This document shows positions 1 to 8,181 of a DNA stretch of 64,000 nucleotides, piece after piece. How positions within the stretch are numbered: position 1 is the first letter of the stretch; each line of letters starts with the position of its first letter. The notes beneath the pieces are model-generated. The model searched no databases. It was given only the letters and a program-made list of their open reading frames with translations, and was not told where the DNA came from. The DNA is from Synechococcus sp. Cruz-7E5 (lineage in GTDB: Bacteria > Cyanobacteriota > Cyanobacteriia > PCC-6307 > Cyanobiaceae): positions 1-64,000 of the forward strand of contig NZ_JAGQCE010000013.1 of assembly GCF_024345995.1 (NCBI RefSeq), read 5' to 3'. Made by a program: the position numbers and the translations under genes.

Positions 1-156
1 TATGGTGCTTCCGGTACATCTGCGGCTTTCAGCAGTTGTAGCAATCGTTGATTGCCCTGATCAAGGCCAGTTTATCGACTCTTGATTGCTGAAACAAGCT
101 GCGCCGCAATGGATCAGCCTTTTTCAGTAGTCCCTATTTGTGCGCTTGTAGGCTGA

Positions 157-717
157 TTGGCAGACGCTGAGATGGAGTCGCCTCGAAATCTTCACATCGG
201 TGGAACTGAGCCGTCGGATGGCTGGGAGGTGTTCAATGCCATTGCGAGACCCCATGTGGATCACCTGGGGAATGCCAATGACCTTTCACTGTTTCCAGGC
301 AACACCTTCGACAAGATCTACGCTTCCCACGTTTTTGAGCACTTCGGCCACGTCAGCAAACTGCCGTAGACACTTGCCGAGTGGAATCGAAAGCTCGTGC
401 CAGGGGGGGGCTAAATCTATATTAGTGTACCTGATCTGGATGTCTTGGCGCGGCTGATTATGTACATGGATCTGATGAATGTTGATAGCCGAATCATGGT
501 GATGCGCATGATCCTTGGGGGCCATGTAGATTCTTGTGACTACCACCTCGTGGGCTTGGATTAGAAATTTCTCAGGGAGTTTCTGGGCTCTACGGGATAT
601 ATTCATATTTCCAGGCTTTCAAGTTTAGGATTTTTGCAGACACCAGTGAGACGGTGTTTGCCGGAGTGCCCATCAGCATTTATTGAAATGCCGCTGAAGT
701 GGCCGGAACTGCTGTAG
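157..717 (+). pseudogene. Broken SAM-dependent methyltransferase
   Basis: One reading frame carries a recognisable class I methyltransferase of the small 'predicted SAM-dependent methyltransferase' type found in sugar and surface-polysaccharide clusters. It shows an N-terminal LHIGG motif, then DKIYASHVFEH, then a VPGGG/ISVPDLD segment. The frame is cut by three stops: TAG at 367-369, TAA at 412-414 and TAG at 562-564, ending at TAG 715-717. The homology runs across all three without changing frame, so these are nonsense mutations and not frameshifts. The next gene begins at the base after the final stop, which suggests a former operon. The family call is from motif reading only; the exact substrate is unknown. 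Confidence 0.7.
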
Positions 718-2649
718 GTGCTCTACTTGGAATCGAGGCGTTACCATCAAGCCAATGGAAGGGCGGGAGACGAAATCATCACTCTGCAGTTGCTGGAGGA
801 TGCCCTGAGAAGCTTCCAGTGTGGCGATCTGGCGGGAGCCGAGCGCCAGCTCAACGCGCTGGAGGTGAGCGACCCCAACCGAGCGGAAGTGGCGGCCCTG
901 CAGGGCCAGGTGTTGCGTTCGGCTGGCCGCTGGCCGGAGGCCATCAGCTGGTTAGAAAGGGCGCTGGAGCGGGATCCAGCCGATCCCGAACCCCGCATCG
1001 CGATCGGGCAGCTGCATCGCTTGCAGGGTGAGGAAGGAGCGGCGCGCTCCTGCTTCGAGCAGGCTGTGCTTCATGCCAGTTTCCTGCTGGCTGCCAACCC
1101 TGCCGAGGCCAGCCTGCTGGCCGATCTGGGCCTGGCTTATGCCGAGCTGGACGACCCTGACCAGGCCATCGAGGCCTTCCGGGCTGCTCTCACGATCAAC
1201 CCCGGCCATGCGGAAACCCACCAGCGGTTGGGTGCTCTGCTCAGCAAGCTGGGCCGCCACTCCGATGCAGCCACTTGCTTCGAGGCCCTGCTGGCGCTTA
1301 ACCCTGGCGATTGCAACGCGCTGGTAAACGCCGCCATGGGCTGCCATGCCAGGGGCCTGCTCGAGGAAGGCCTCGAACGGCTGGTTTGTGGCCGGGCGAT
1401 CACTCCTGCGGATTGGAATATCACCTATGGCCTGCTTTTCGCCTGTTCCACTGGCGGGGGCTCCCTGCTGCCCCGCCTGCGGGCCACGGCCCGTGAGCAT
1501 TGGCAGCGGCTGCGCGCCGCTCTCCCTTCGGCTCCAGATCCGCTGCCCCTTTCCCTTCCCAACCAACGGCTGCGGGTCGGCATTCTCAGCGCCGAACTGG
1601 GCAACCATGCGGTGGGCCGGTTCCTGGAATCCTTCCTCCGTCACTACCAGCGTGACCGCCTGGAGGTGGAGCTGATCGAAACTCAGGCCCGCGGGGAGAC
1701 CCAGAACCAGACCCTCCGCGGCTTGGCGGATCATGCCTTCCTCCTGCCCGAGCGCGATCACCAACGGAGCTGGGCCATGATTGAGCAACGCCGCTATGCG
1801 GTAATACTGGAAACCTCAGGTTTTACGTCGGCCTCCAGCCTAGATCTTCTAGTCCGACGCCTGGCCCCTGTGCAGTGCCACTACATCGGCTTCCACGCCA
1901 CTACCGAACTTGACACTATCGATTGGTTCATCGCCGATCCACACCTGCTCCCCCCCGACCTCGAAGCGCAGTTCCGTGAACGGATCTGGCGCTTAAACCG
2001 CCCCTGGGCCGCCTACACAGCCCCGGAGCCCATCCCAATGGCCCTCTCCACCCAGAGCCTCGATCGGCCCGTTTTCGGCTCGTTCAACCAGGTGGCGAAG
2101 CTCCGCGCCGAAACCCTGCGGTTCTGGGCTGAGGCCCTGCGGCAGGTGCCGCTGGCCCGCCTGCTCGTCAAGGACAAATGCACCATTGATCCAGCCGTGC
2201 GGCAGCGGATCACCTCTTTTCTGGAGGCCGAAGGCATCGATCCCTCCCGGCTCGATTTCGAGCTTTACTCCCCCAGCTGGAGCGCCCACATGGAGGTCTA
2301 CAACCGTGTGGACGTGGCCCTCGATGCCACCCCCTGGAGCAGTGCCACCACGGCTTTCGAAGCCCTCGCTATGGGCGTGCCCCTGGTGGCGATCCGCGGC
2401 AACGTCCTGGCCGCCCGGATGAGCACCGCCGTGCTGGCCGGGCTGGGGGAGCCTGGCTGGGTGGCGGCCACACCCGAAGCATTCGCGCGCATTGCCGCAG
2501 ATCTGGTAGCCGACCTGCCGGGATGTCGATCCCGCAAGCCGAACTTGCAGCGGCGGGCCCTGGCCAGCCCCCTCTTCGATGCAGCCGATCTGGCCGATCA
2601 CCTCGGGCAGGCGCTGATGGCCATGGTTGAAGAGCGTACTCGCCAATAG
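718..2649 (+). CDS. TPR-containing SPINDLY/O-GlcNAc transferase-like glycosyltransferase (GT41)
   Basis: A 643-residue protein. The N-terminal third (about 1-230) is tetratricopeptide repeats with the usual A/G, Y/L and P spacing. From about residue 280 it has the GT41 C-terminal catalytic region: a VGILSAELGNHAVG block, FGSFNQVAKL, LLVKDK and the VDVALDATPWSSATTAFEAL stretch typical of SPINDLY/OGT-type enzymes. The family transfers GlcNAc or fucose from a nucleotide sugar to Ser/Thr; in bacteria such genes often glycosylate surface or cytoplasmic proteins. The GTG start directly abuts the stop of the upstream methyltransferase pseudogene; a start some 24 codons further in (before ITLQLLEDA) is possible. 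A decayed partial copy lies at 3747-4463. The acceptor is unknown. Confidence 0.85.
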   Translation: MLYLESRRYHQANGRAGDEIITLQLLEDALRSFQCGDLAGAERQLNALEVSDPNRAEVAALQGQVLRSAGRWPEAISWLERALERDPADPEPRIAIGQLHRLQGEEGAARSCFEQAVLHASFLLAANPAEASLLADLGLAYAELDDPDQAIEAFRAALTINPGHAETHQRLGALLSKLGRHSDAATCFEALLALNPGDCNALVNAAMGCHARGLLEEGLERLVCGRAITPADWNITYGLLFACSTGGGSLLPRLRATAREHWQRLRAALPSAPDPLPLSLPNQRLRVGILSAELGNHAVGRFLESFLRHYQRDRLEVELIETQARGETQNQTLRGLADHAFLLPERDHQRSWAMIEQRRYAVILETSGFTSASSLDLLVRRLAPVQCHYIGFHATTELDTIDWFIADPHLLPPDLEAQFRERIWRLNRPWAAYTAPEPIPMALSTQSLDRPVFGSFNQVAKLRAETLRFWAEALRQVPLARLLVKDKCTIDPAVRQRITSFLEAEGIDPSRLDFELYSPSWSAHMEVYNRVDVALDATPWSSATTAFEALAMGVPLVAIRGNVLAARMSTAVLAGLGEPGWVAATPEAFARIAADLVADLPGCRSRKPNLQRRALASPLFDAADLADHLGQALMAMVEERTRQ

Positions 2650-2667
2650 CGGCTAAGAACTCTGGAA

Positions 2668-3552
2668 ATGCCGGCTAGCTTCATCGGGTTTGGCCAGCTG
2701 GCAATGAGTCGGTCCCTCCCCCTGCAGATTGCGCTTGACAGTTCCGTGCTGCTGCAGCAGGAAGATGTGATCGATCGATTGCTGGCGTTCTGCGACTGGG
2801 ATCGCCCTGCCCTTGCGGAGGACATCTTGGCGGCAGTGAATCTGATGGTTCCTGTCGGCTGTCGTCATCCTCTGATACGGATCGGCGGTGACGGTGACGG
2901 CTCCTATCTGGTGCCGGATGATCTCGACGGAGTGGTTGCCTGCTTCTCACCGGGGGTCGCTGATCAGATCGGCTTCGAGCAGGATCTGGCGAAGCGTTGG
3001 AACATCCCCTCCTATCTCTGCGATGCTTCGGTGGATCCTGCATGCCTGGCCCTTGATCCCAGCAGGCAGTTCTTCACTCAGCGCTGGATCGGCTCCTTCG
3101 ATGGCGGACAGACCCAGAGCCTCGATGCCTGGGTGCTCGGCAGTAAGCATGCCGAAGCAGGTGATCTCCTGCTGCAGATGGACATTGAAGGTGCGGAATA
3201 CAATTCTCTCTTGGCCGCATCCGATTCAGTGCTCCAATGCTTCCGAGTGATCGTGATAGAGCTGCACTGGCTCGATCTGCTTGGCAGCGCTCGTTTTCTT
3301 AATCAGCGCGCACTGCCGATGTTGCGCAAGCTCAACCTGGCATTCGACTGCGTACATGCCCACGCCAACAACTGCTGTGGCACTGTGAATCTCGGACCTG
3401 TGACGGTACCTCGGGTGCTTGAACTCACCTACTACCGGCGGGATCGGAACACCCTGCCTTTGCGACCCTGGGCTCCCAATCCCCTCGATGTGGTGAACGT
3501 GCCTTCCAATCCCCCGCTGCCCCTTGGTGCACCTTGGTGTCAGCCTGGCTGA
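2668..3552 (+). CDS. FkbM family methyltransferase
   Basis: A 294-residue protein carrying the FkbM-type hallmark LLQMDIEGAEY near residue 170, followed by the VIVIELHWLD strand. The N-terminal half holds GGDGDGSYLVPDDL, as in FkbM proteins of polysaccharide loci. FkbM enzymes are SAM-dependent O-methyltransferases; in glycan clusters they methylate sugar hydroxyls. It starts 18 bp after the GT41 glycosyltransferase, so co-transcription and action on the same glycan are plausible. ATG 2668 gives the longest form; ATG 2704 (MSRSLPL) is an alternative. The C-terminus is proline-rich. Substrate not predictable. Confidence 0.8.
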   Translation: MPASFIGFGQLAMSRSLPLQIALDSSVLLQQEDVIDRLLAFCDWDRPALAEDILAAVNLMVPVGCRHPLIRIGGDGDGSYLVPDDLDGVVACFSPGVADQIGFEQDLAKRWNIPSYLCDASVDPACLALDPSRQFFTQRWIGSFDGGQTQSLDAWVLGSKHAEAGDLLLQMDIEGAEYNSLLAASDSVLQCFRVIVIELHWLDLLGSARFLNQRALPMLRKLNLAFDCVHAHANNCCGTVNLGPVTVPRVLELTYYRRDRNTLPLRPWAPNPLDVVNVPSNPPLPLGAPWCQPG

Positions 3553-3746
3553 GGGGCCAACTCGGCAAGCTGGGGGCTGGCGATTGAGGCGCCCCGAGTA
3601 TGAGCTCTGGCAAGTTAATCCGAATTTCACGCTTAACCAAACTCAAAGCCGTTCTACAGGCCTCCGTCAGCTGGAATCTTGCCCAGCCTGAAATGCTTCT
3701 GGATCGCATGTGGAATCAGTAGTCCGGTAGCCATCCGCAAAGCTTG

Positions 3747-4463
3747 CTGCTCTGCAGGGCCAGGGGCTGCGCGCCGTGCGCCGCTGGGTGGGGGCCATTG
3801 CCTGGTTTGAGCGGGCCCTGGCGGCCGATCCCGCCGACCCCCGGCCCCTGCTCGCCATCGGCCAGATCCACCGCCAGATGGGCGATCCCGAGGCCGCTCG
3901 TGCCTGCTTCGAGCAGGTGGTGTGGCAAAGCGGTCTCCATGTCGACGCTGGCACCTCTGAGCCGCAGTTGTGGGCCCATCTCGCGATTGCTTACGCCGAG
4001 CTCAAGGCGCCTGAACAGGCCATTTAGGCCCTGCGCGCCGTGCCCTCCGCCCAGATGCTGATCAAGGATCGCTACGCCCCGGATCCAGCCGTGCGCGAGC
4101 GGATCACCGTGGCCCTCGGCGCCGCCGGCATGAGGCGAACCGCCTGTGCTTCGAGGGCTTTGCCAGCAGCTGGGCCGATCACATCCGCACCTACAACCAG
4201 GTGGATGTGGCCCTCGATGCCACCCTTGGAGCAGCGCCGCCCTGGCGGGCGTGGGGGAGCTTGGCTGGATCGCCGATTCACCCGAAGCCTTCGCCGGGAT
4301 CGCCCGTGAGCTCAGCGCTGATCTGTCGGGGTTGCGAGCCGCACGCGCTGAGCGGCAACGGCGGGCTCTCGCCGGGCCCCTGTTTGATGCGCCCGATCTG
4401 GCCCATCACCTCGGCGAGGCGCTGTTGGCCATGGCGGCTGGCGCCGCTAAACCGATGGCATGA
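3747..4463 (+). pseudogene. Decayed second copy of the GT41/TPR glycosyltransferase
   Basis: Residue-level similarity to the intact gene at 718-2649 begins near 3747 (LQGQGLR, WFERALAADPADP) and ends with PLFDAPDLAHHLGEALLAM. Damage visible: a nonsense TAG at 4025-4027 after EQAI, a jump there straight from TPR sequence to the LIKDRYAPDPAVRERIT block (the middle, roughly 300 residues in the intact copy, is missing), a frameshift near 4130-4138 before NRLCFEGFASSWADH, and a further deletion with frameshift near 4235-4250 joining VALDAT to LAGVGELGW. It therefore cannot make a glycosyltransferase. It probably arose by tandem duplication followed by decay. Confidence 0.85.
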
Positions 4464-4999
4464 CCGCCCATCTCCCCTCCGCCCTGTTTGACGCAGCGGT
4501 TCAGAGTGCCTTCGAGAGCGGGCGCCTGAAGACCAGGTCGCAGGCCAGCTTCGAGCTCTCACACCGCAGCGTCAGCAGCTATGCGCTTGTGGCAACGGAT
4601 GGTCTGTTGATTGTGCGCCTGCCTCTGGCGGAGGTGTTGAAACTGGCGACCCGGCGGCGGCGGCGATTCGAGTCGCTGGTGCGGCTAAAGGCCCTGAAGC
4701 GCCTGCCCGTTCAGGCTCGCCGCAAACAGTTCTGGCGCCTGCCGCGCCGGCGCCGTGCGCTGGCCTGGGCGATCGCTGCGGGGCAGCCGATCCCGCCGGG
4801 CCGGATGGGCCCGTGCGCCTGGGTTCTGGCGGTGCTGCTGCTCGCACTCGGCCTGCTCCCCGGCCTTCTGTACTTGGCCTGGGCTGTTCCCAGGGATCGG
4901 CGTTACCGTCAGGCCCTTGCTGCGCTCGAGCGCCGCTGGCTGGCGGCCGGCAAACCCGAACCCTCCGATCCGGCCTTTCAATCCCTGCTGCGTTCCTGA
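4460..4999 (+). CDS. Conserved hypothetical membrane protein
   Basis: A 179-residue protein with a charged N-terminal half (an RRRRR run near residue 55-60), then a hydrophobic segment at about 117-140 (WVLAVLLLALGLLPGLLYLAW) flanked by basic residues, and a cytoplasmic-looking tail. The ATG overlaps the TGA that ends the glycosyltransferase remnant by 4 bp, and the next gene (sensor kinase) starts 9 bp after its stop, so it is probably co-transcribed with the kinase. I do not recognise a named family. The first 50 residues (VSSYALVATDGLLIVRLPLAEV) look like a small beta domain, possibly a sensory or scaffold partner of the kinase; that is inference. Confidence 0.65.
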   Translation: MTAHLPSALFDAAVQSAFESGRLKTRSQASFELSHRSVSSYALVATDGLLIVRLPLAEVLKLATRRRRRFESLVRLKALKRLPVQARRKQFWRLPRRRRALAWAIAAGQPIPPGRMGPCAWVLAVLLLALGLLPGLLYLAWAVPRDRRYRQALAALERRWLAAGKPEPSDPAFQSLLRS

Positions 5000-5008
5000 G
5001 GCCACCCC

Positions 5009-6361
5009 GTGGCGTTACCGCTGCCTCGCTCAAACAGGCCCAGCTCGATTCGCCAGCAGCTGCTCACCACGAGCCTGATGGCGGTGCTGGCTGGTTATGG
5101 GGTGCTGCTGCTGGCGAACCAGGCGCTCTCCTGGCAAGCCAGGCTGCAGGCCCACCGCCAGGCCGTGGACAGGGTGATGCAGCCACTCACGGCAGCGGGG
5201 AGCCGCCTCGATGCAGCTGGCCTGCAGGCTCTGCTGAACCGGATGATCACGCCAGGCCTCACCTTGAGCCTGGAGCGGCCGCCCGTCAGCACAGAGTCCC
5301 AGCCGGTGTTCCGCCGCCGCGATGGCACTGCCACGCTCACCAGTACCCGGGCGCTCGATCTCGATGGCAGCGTCGCGGTGCTGCGGATCGTGCAGGACGT
5401 GAGCGCAGCCGCCGAACGGGAGCGCTTCACGCAGAGCCTGCTGTTCGTGGCGGCGGGGGTGTCATCGCTGCTCACCAGCGCCCTGCTGCGGCCAGTGCTG
5501 CGCCGCGGCCTCAGCCCACTCGATCAGCTCAGCCGCCGGCTGGCCGCGATGTCATCGGAGAGCCTTGAGCTGGAACGGCTGGATCCTGAGGAGCAGCCGC
5601 GGGAACTCCAGCCGATCGTGGTCTCCTTCAACGCACTGCTGGGCCGCCTGGCCGGTTCGTGGGAGCGGCAGCGGATCTTCGTGGATGGCGTGGCCCATGA
5701 GCTGCGCACACCGATCACCCTGATCAGCGGCCAGGCCCAGAGCCTCCAGCGCCAGGCCGATGCTTCGGCCTCGATCGGCCCCGCTGTTCGGCAGCCCCTG
5801 CGGCTGATCGCCTCAGAAGCCCTGCGCATGGGCCGGCTCGTGAGCGATCTGCTCGATATCGCCCGCGATGATGCCGGCCGCCTCAAGCTGCGCAGCGGCC
5901 GGGTCGATCTCGACGACGCCCTGCTGGTTGCCTTCGAGCGGCTGCAGCCGCTGGCGGCCGGCCGCCTGAAGCTGCAGGCTCCTACAGAGGAGCAGGCACC
6001 CGTCGCCGCCGGCGATGCCGATCGCCTGCAGCAGTGCCTCACCAACCTGGTGGAGAACGCCCTCAAATACACCCCCGAAGCCACACCGATTGAACTGTTC
6101 TCCAGCCGTCATGGGGATCAGCTGATCGCCCACGTGCGCGATCACGGCCCTGGGATTTCCCTCGCCGAGAAGGAGCGGATCTTCGAACGCTTTGCCCGCG
6201 GCACGTTGCAGTCGAGTGTCAGCGGCAGCGGCATTGGTCTGTCGATGGTGCGGCTGCTGATGGAGCGGATGGGCGGCGGCGTGCGCGTGGCAGATACACC
6301 CGGCGGCGGCGCCGATTTCCAGCTGCTGCTGCGGCTGGCGGATCAGCCAGGCCTGCCGTGA
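5009..6361 (+). CDS. Sensor histidine kinase (HisKA/HATPase)
   Basis: A 450-residue membrane-bound two-component kinase. One hydrophobic segment lies at about 20-40 and another at about 145-165, enclosing a periplasmic sensor loop of about 100 residues; a HAMP-like linker follows. The H-box VAHELRTP places the phospho-accepting His near residue 231. N-box NLVENALKYTP (about 346), G1 DHGPGIS (about 378) and G2 GSGIGLSMV (about 408) are intact, so it should be active. The GTG start lies 9 bp after the upstream membrane protein. No response regulator is adjacent; the nearest is the OmpR-type gene at 19251-19967. The signal sensed is unknown. Confidence 0.9.
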   Translation: MALPLPRSNRPSSIRQQLLTTSLMAVLAGYGVLLLANQALSWQARLQAHRQAVDRVMQPLTAAGSRLDAAGLQALLNRMITPGLTLSLERPPVSTESQPVFRRRDGTATLTSTRALDLDGSVAVLRIVQDVSAAAERERFTQSLLFVAAGVSSLLTSALLRPVLRRGLSPLDQLSRRLAAMSSESLELERLDPEEQPRELQPIVVSFNALLGRLAGSWERQRIFVDGVAHELRTPITLISGQAQSLQRQADASASIGPAVRQPLRLIASEALRMGRLVSDLLDIARDDAGRLKLRSGRVDLDDALLVAFERLQPLAAGRLKLQAPTEEQAPVAAGDADRLQQCLTNLVENALKYTPEATPIELFSSRHGDQLIAHVRDHGPGISLAEKERIFERFARGTLQSSVSGSGIGLSMVRLLMERMGGGVRVADTPGGGADFQLLLRLADQPGLP

Positions 6362-6750
6362 TCGATCTGATCCAGTGGGTGAAAGCCATGAGCCGAAGGC
6401 CGATTCAGACCCATCTCCAGGACGGTTTCCAGCCGGATTACCCGGCCGTTCAGGTCATCGATGCGGCGCTGCTGTTCATTCATCAGGCCGGCCATTTCCT
6501 CCACCTTGTCGTTCATCCGTATCACGGTGGTGAGCTCCAGCTGCTTCAAGGCCGCTTCCAAGCTGTCGTGCTAGGCCAGCTCGTCGCTGGAGCTGGAGGC
6601 ATAGGCGGCTCCAGCCTCTCGGAAAAACTGCCCCAGCGAGAGCCCCATGCTGCTGGCGCGATCGGTGAACGCGGCTTTTTCTGTGGGCGTCATCAACACC
6701 GCTACACGCTCTGTGGCGCGCTCATCACCGCCCTTTGAGATCCCTCGCAT
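6343..6750 (-). pseudogene. MobC/RHH-like small DNA-binding protein split by an amber codon
   Basis: On the minus strand an ATG at 6750 opens MRGISKGGDERATERV followed by LMTPTEKAAFTDRA and LSLGQFFREAG, resembling the ribbon-helix-helix N-terminus of MobC/antitoxin-type proteins. A TAG at 6573-6571 ends this after 59 codons. The same frame continues (HDSLEAALKQLELTTV, then a heptad-like coiled coil NDKVEEMAGLMNEQQRR) to the stop at 6343. The TAG sits where CAG (Gln) would fit, so this is most simply one gene of about 135 codons with a nonsense mutation; two separate products (6571-6750 and a TTG-started C-terminal piece) are possible. Its 3' end overlaps the kinase end by 19 bp. Confidence 0.6.
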
Positions 6751-6824
6751 CGAGCTGGGGTTTGATCATGTGCAGCACTTGCTAAGGCATTCAGGCAGTG
6801 CCTCCCATCCCAGAGACGCTCGGC

Positions 6825-6840
6825 ACACCATATATGGTGT
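6825..6840. promoter_or_regulatory. 16-bp perfect palindrome upstream of antitoxin remnant
   Basis: ACACCATATATGGTGT is perfectly self-complementary and lies 12 bp before the ATG of the Phd antitoxin fragment at 6852. Phd/YefM antitoxins repress their own promoters by binding such short palindromes, and the AT-rich TATAT centre could double as a -10 element. Interpretation as a relic operator is inference. Confidence 0.5.
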
Positions 6841-6851
6841 CGTCCCAAGCC

Positions 6852-6935
6852 ATGAGCGCTCCTAGTCGCTTCGTTGGGACCTTTGAGGCCAAGACCCACC
6901 TCTCCCGCCTCCTGCGTGCGGGATGTCGCCGCTGA
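6852..6935 (+). pseudogene. Phd/YefM antitoxin N-terminal fragment
   Basis: ATG 6852 encodes MSAPSRFVGTFEAKTHLSRLLR, the standard start of a Phd/YefM (prevent-host-death) antitoxin, where VGTFEAKTHLS is the beta-helix core of the DNA-binding domain. After 22 matching codons the sequence departs from the family and stops at TGA 6933. In a shifted frame the downstream bases read AADQITDWICEGRV before another stop, which I cannot assign. The last 32 bp of the matching part recur with one mismatch at 17394-17425, where the rest of a Phd gene continues. No toxin gene is adjacent. Confidence 0.7.
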
Positions 6936-7362
6936 TCAGATCACCGACTGGATCTGTGAGGGGCGCGTTTGAGCCTCCGTCGTTGACGTCTCGCTGTGTT
7001 TGCTAACAAGGTCATTCAGTGATCAGCAGCACCCGCCGGCACTCAATCCCCTGGCCGTTGAACCAGTGGAGAGCTGTGCGCGCCAAGACAAGAGCAGCAT
7101 CAATGACCTTGACTGGGTCCAGATTCATCGCCAGGCTGCTCAGTTCCCAGAGGTTCAAAACTTGGCCCATCTTCCAGAGACGGCCGGGGCTTCCACCGAC
7201 TCGCGCCATCTCAGGACAATAATGGGTTGATGGTGGGACGCGAACCCATAGGGGCTGGCAGAATCCCATATTAACGTACGCCTACTCCGGTGGGATCACC
7301 GTCAATGCGAGGCATGTTCATTTCAGCCACCCATCGGCAAGGCACAGGTGAGAGGTCCCGGC
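6936..7362. other. Intergenic stretch with no assignable gene
   Basis: About 430 bp between the antitoxin fragment and the island's first gene. The only sizeable open frame is on the minus strand (7269-7012, 85 codons; internal ATG at about 7209 giving MARVGGSPGRLWKMGQ). It shows no family I recognise and its codon use is unconvincing, so I do not call it a gene. The last 100 bp presumably hold the promoter for the CmoA-like gene. Confidence 0.4.
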
Positions 7363-8133
7363 ATGGATAGGCCCCAGAACGAGGAGCAGATCACCCTCCG
7401 GGATCGATTGTTCGCGCAAACAACATCTCGCACGAGCGACTTCGAATTCACCGAAGCAGTAGCCGAGGTTTTCGACGAGATGGTGGAACGCAGCGTCCCC
7501 CTATACCCTGAGCAACAGTCCATGGTTATGGAGCTGTGCAGCAAGTTTTACCCGAAAGATAGTAGTATTTACGATCTCGGCTGTTCAACCGGAACAACTC
7601 TGGCCCACCTGGCCACAAGACTGCCACCCACTGCCAAACTCATCGGCTACGACAGCTCAGCCCCAATGCTGGACCAAGCCAGGCTAAAGCTGGAACAGCT
7701 TGGGCACAGCACCAGAATAGAGTTACGAACGTGTGATCTGAACGACGATCCATCTTCTCTTGATCTTGAGAACGCAGGTGTTGCTCTTCTCTGTTGGACA
7801 CTTCAGTTTGTTCGACCACTCAATCGCGATCTGCTGATTAACCAGATCTATCAATCACTGCGGCCTGGAGGAGTGCTGATCGTCACGGAAAAAATCCTGA
7901 CGATCAATTCGCATATGAATCGCTTTTTCGTGGACCTCTATCACGACTTCAAGCGGCGTAATCAATACTCAGACACGGAAATCATGCGAAAGCGAGAAGC
8001 CCTGGAAAACGTTCTGGTTCCCTATCGGCTCGACGAGAATTATGAGCTATTCCGCCGCAATGGATTTCAGCACGTGGAGACATTCTTCCAGTGGTACAAC
8101 TTCGCTGGTTTCCTCTGTATCAAGTCCATGTGA
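7363..8133 (+). CDS. CmoA-like carboxy-S-adenosylmethionine synthase
   Basis: A 256-residue class I methyltransferase-fold protein that aligns along its length with E. coli CmoA (247 residues), which converts SAM plus prephenate to carboxy-SAM. Shared signatures, absent from ordinary methyltransferases, are RLFAQTT..FTEAVAEVFDEMVERSVP at the N-terminus, YDLGCSTG (about 70-77), TLQF (145-148), HDFKRRNQYS (193-202) and KREALENV (209-216); the Arg of the last motif contacts the carboxylate in CmoA. It heads a four-gene + strand operon with a TIGR04325 protein, an acyl-adenylating enzyme and a glycosyltransferase, and no tRNA-modifying CmoB is present. A GTG at 7348 would add five residues. Function as a paralogue serving the island is inference. 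Confidence 0.8.
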   Translation: MDRPQNEEQITLRDRLFAQTTSRTSDFEFTEAVAEVFDEMVERSVPLYPEQQSMVMELCSKFYPKDSSIYDLGCSTGTTLAHLATRLPPTAKLIGYDSSAPMLDQARLKLEQLGHSTRIELRTCDLNDDPSSLDLENAGVALLCWTLQFVRPLNRDLLINQIYQSLRPGGVLIVTEKILTINSHMNRFFVDLYHDFKRRNQYSDTEIMRKREALENVLVPYRLDENYELFRRNGFQHVETFFQWYNFAGFLCIKSM

Positions 8134-8181
8134 CGACAAGTAGCACTCCTTTCTCGCCGCCGAATCTGCCCGTCAAATGCT

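Noticed and set aside
7012-7269. 85-codon minus-strand ORF before the accessory island
   Set aside because: No family pattern, odd composition and no good start; could be a remnant, but I cannot support it as a gene.
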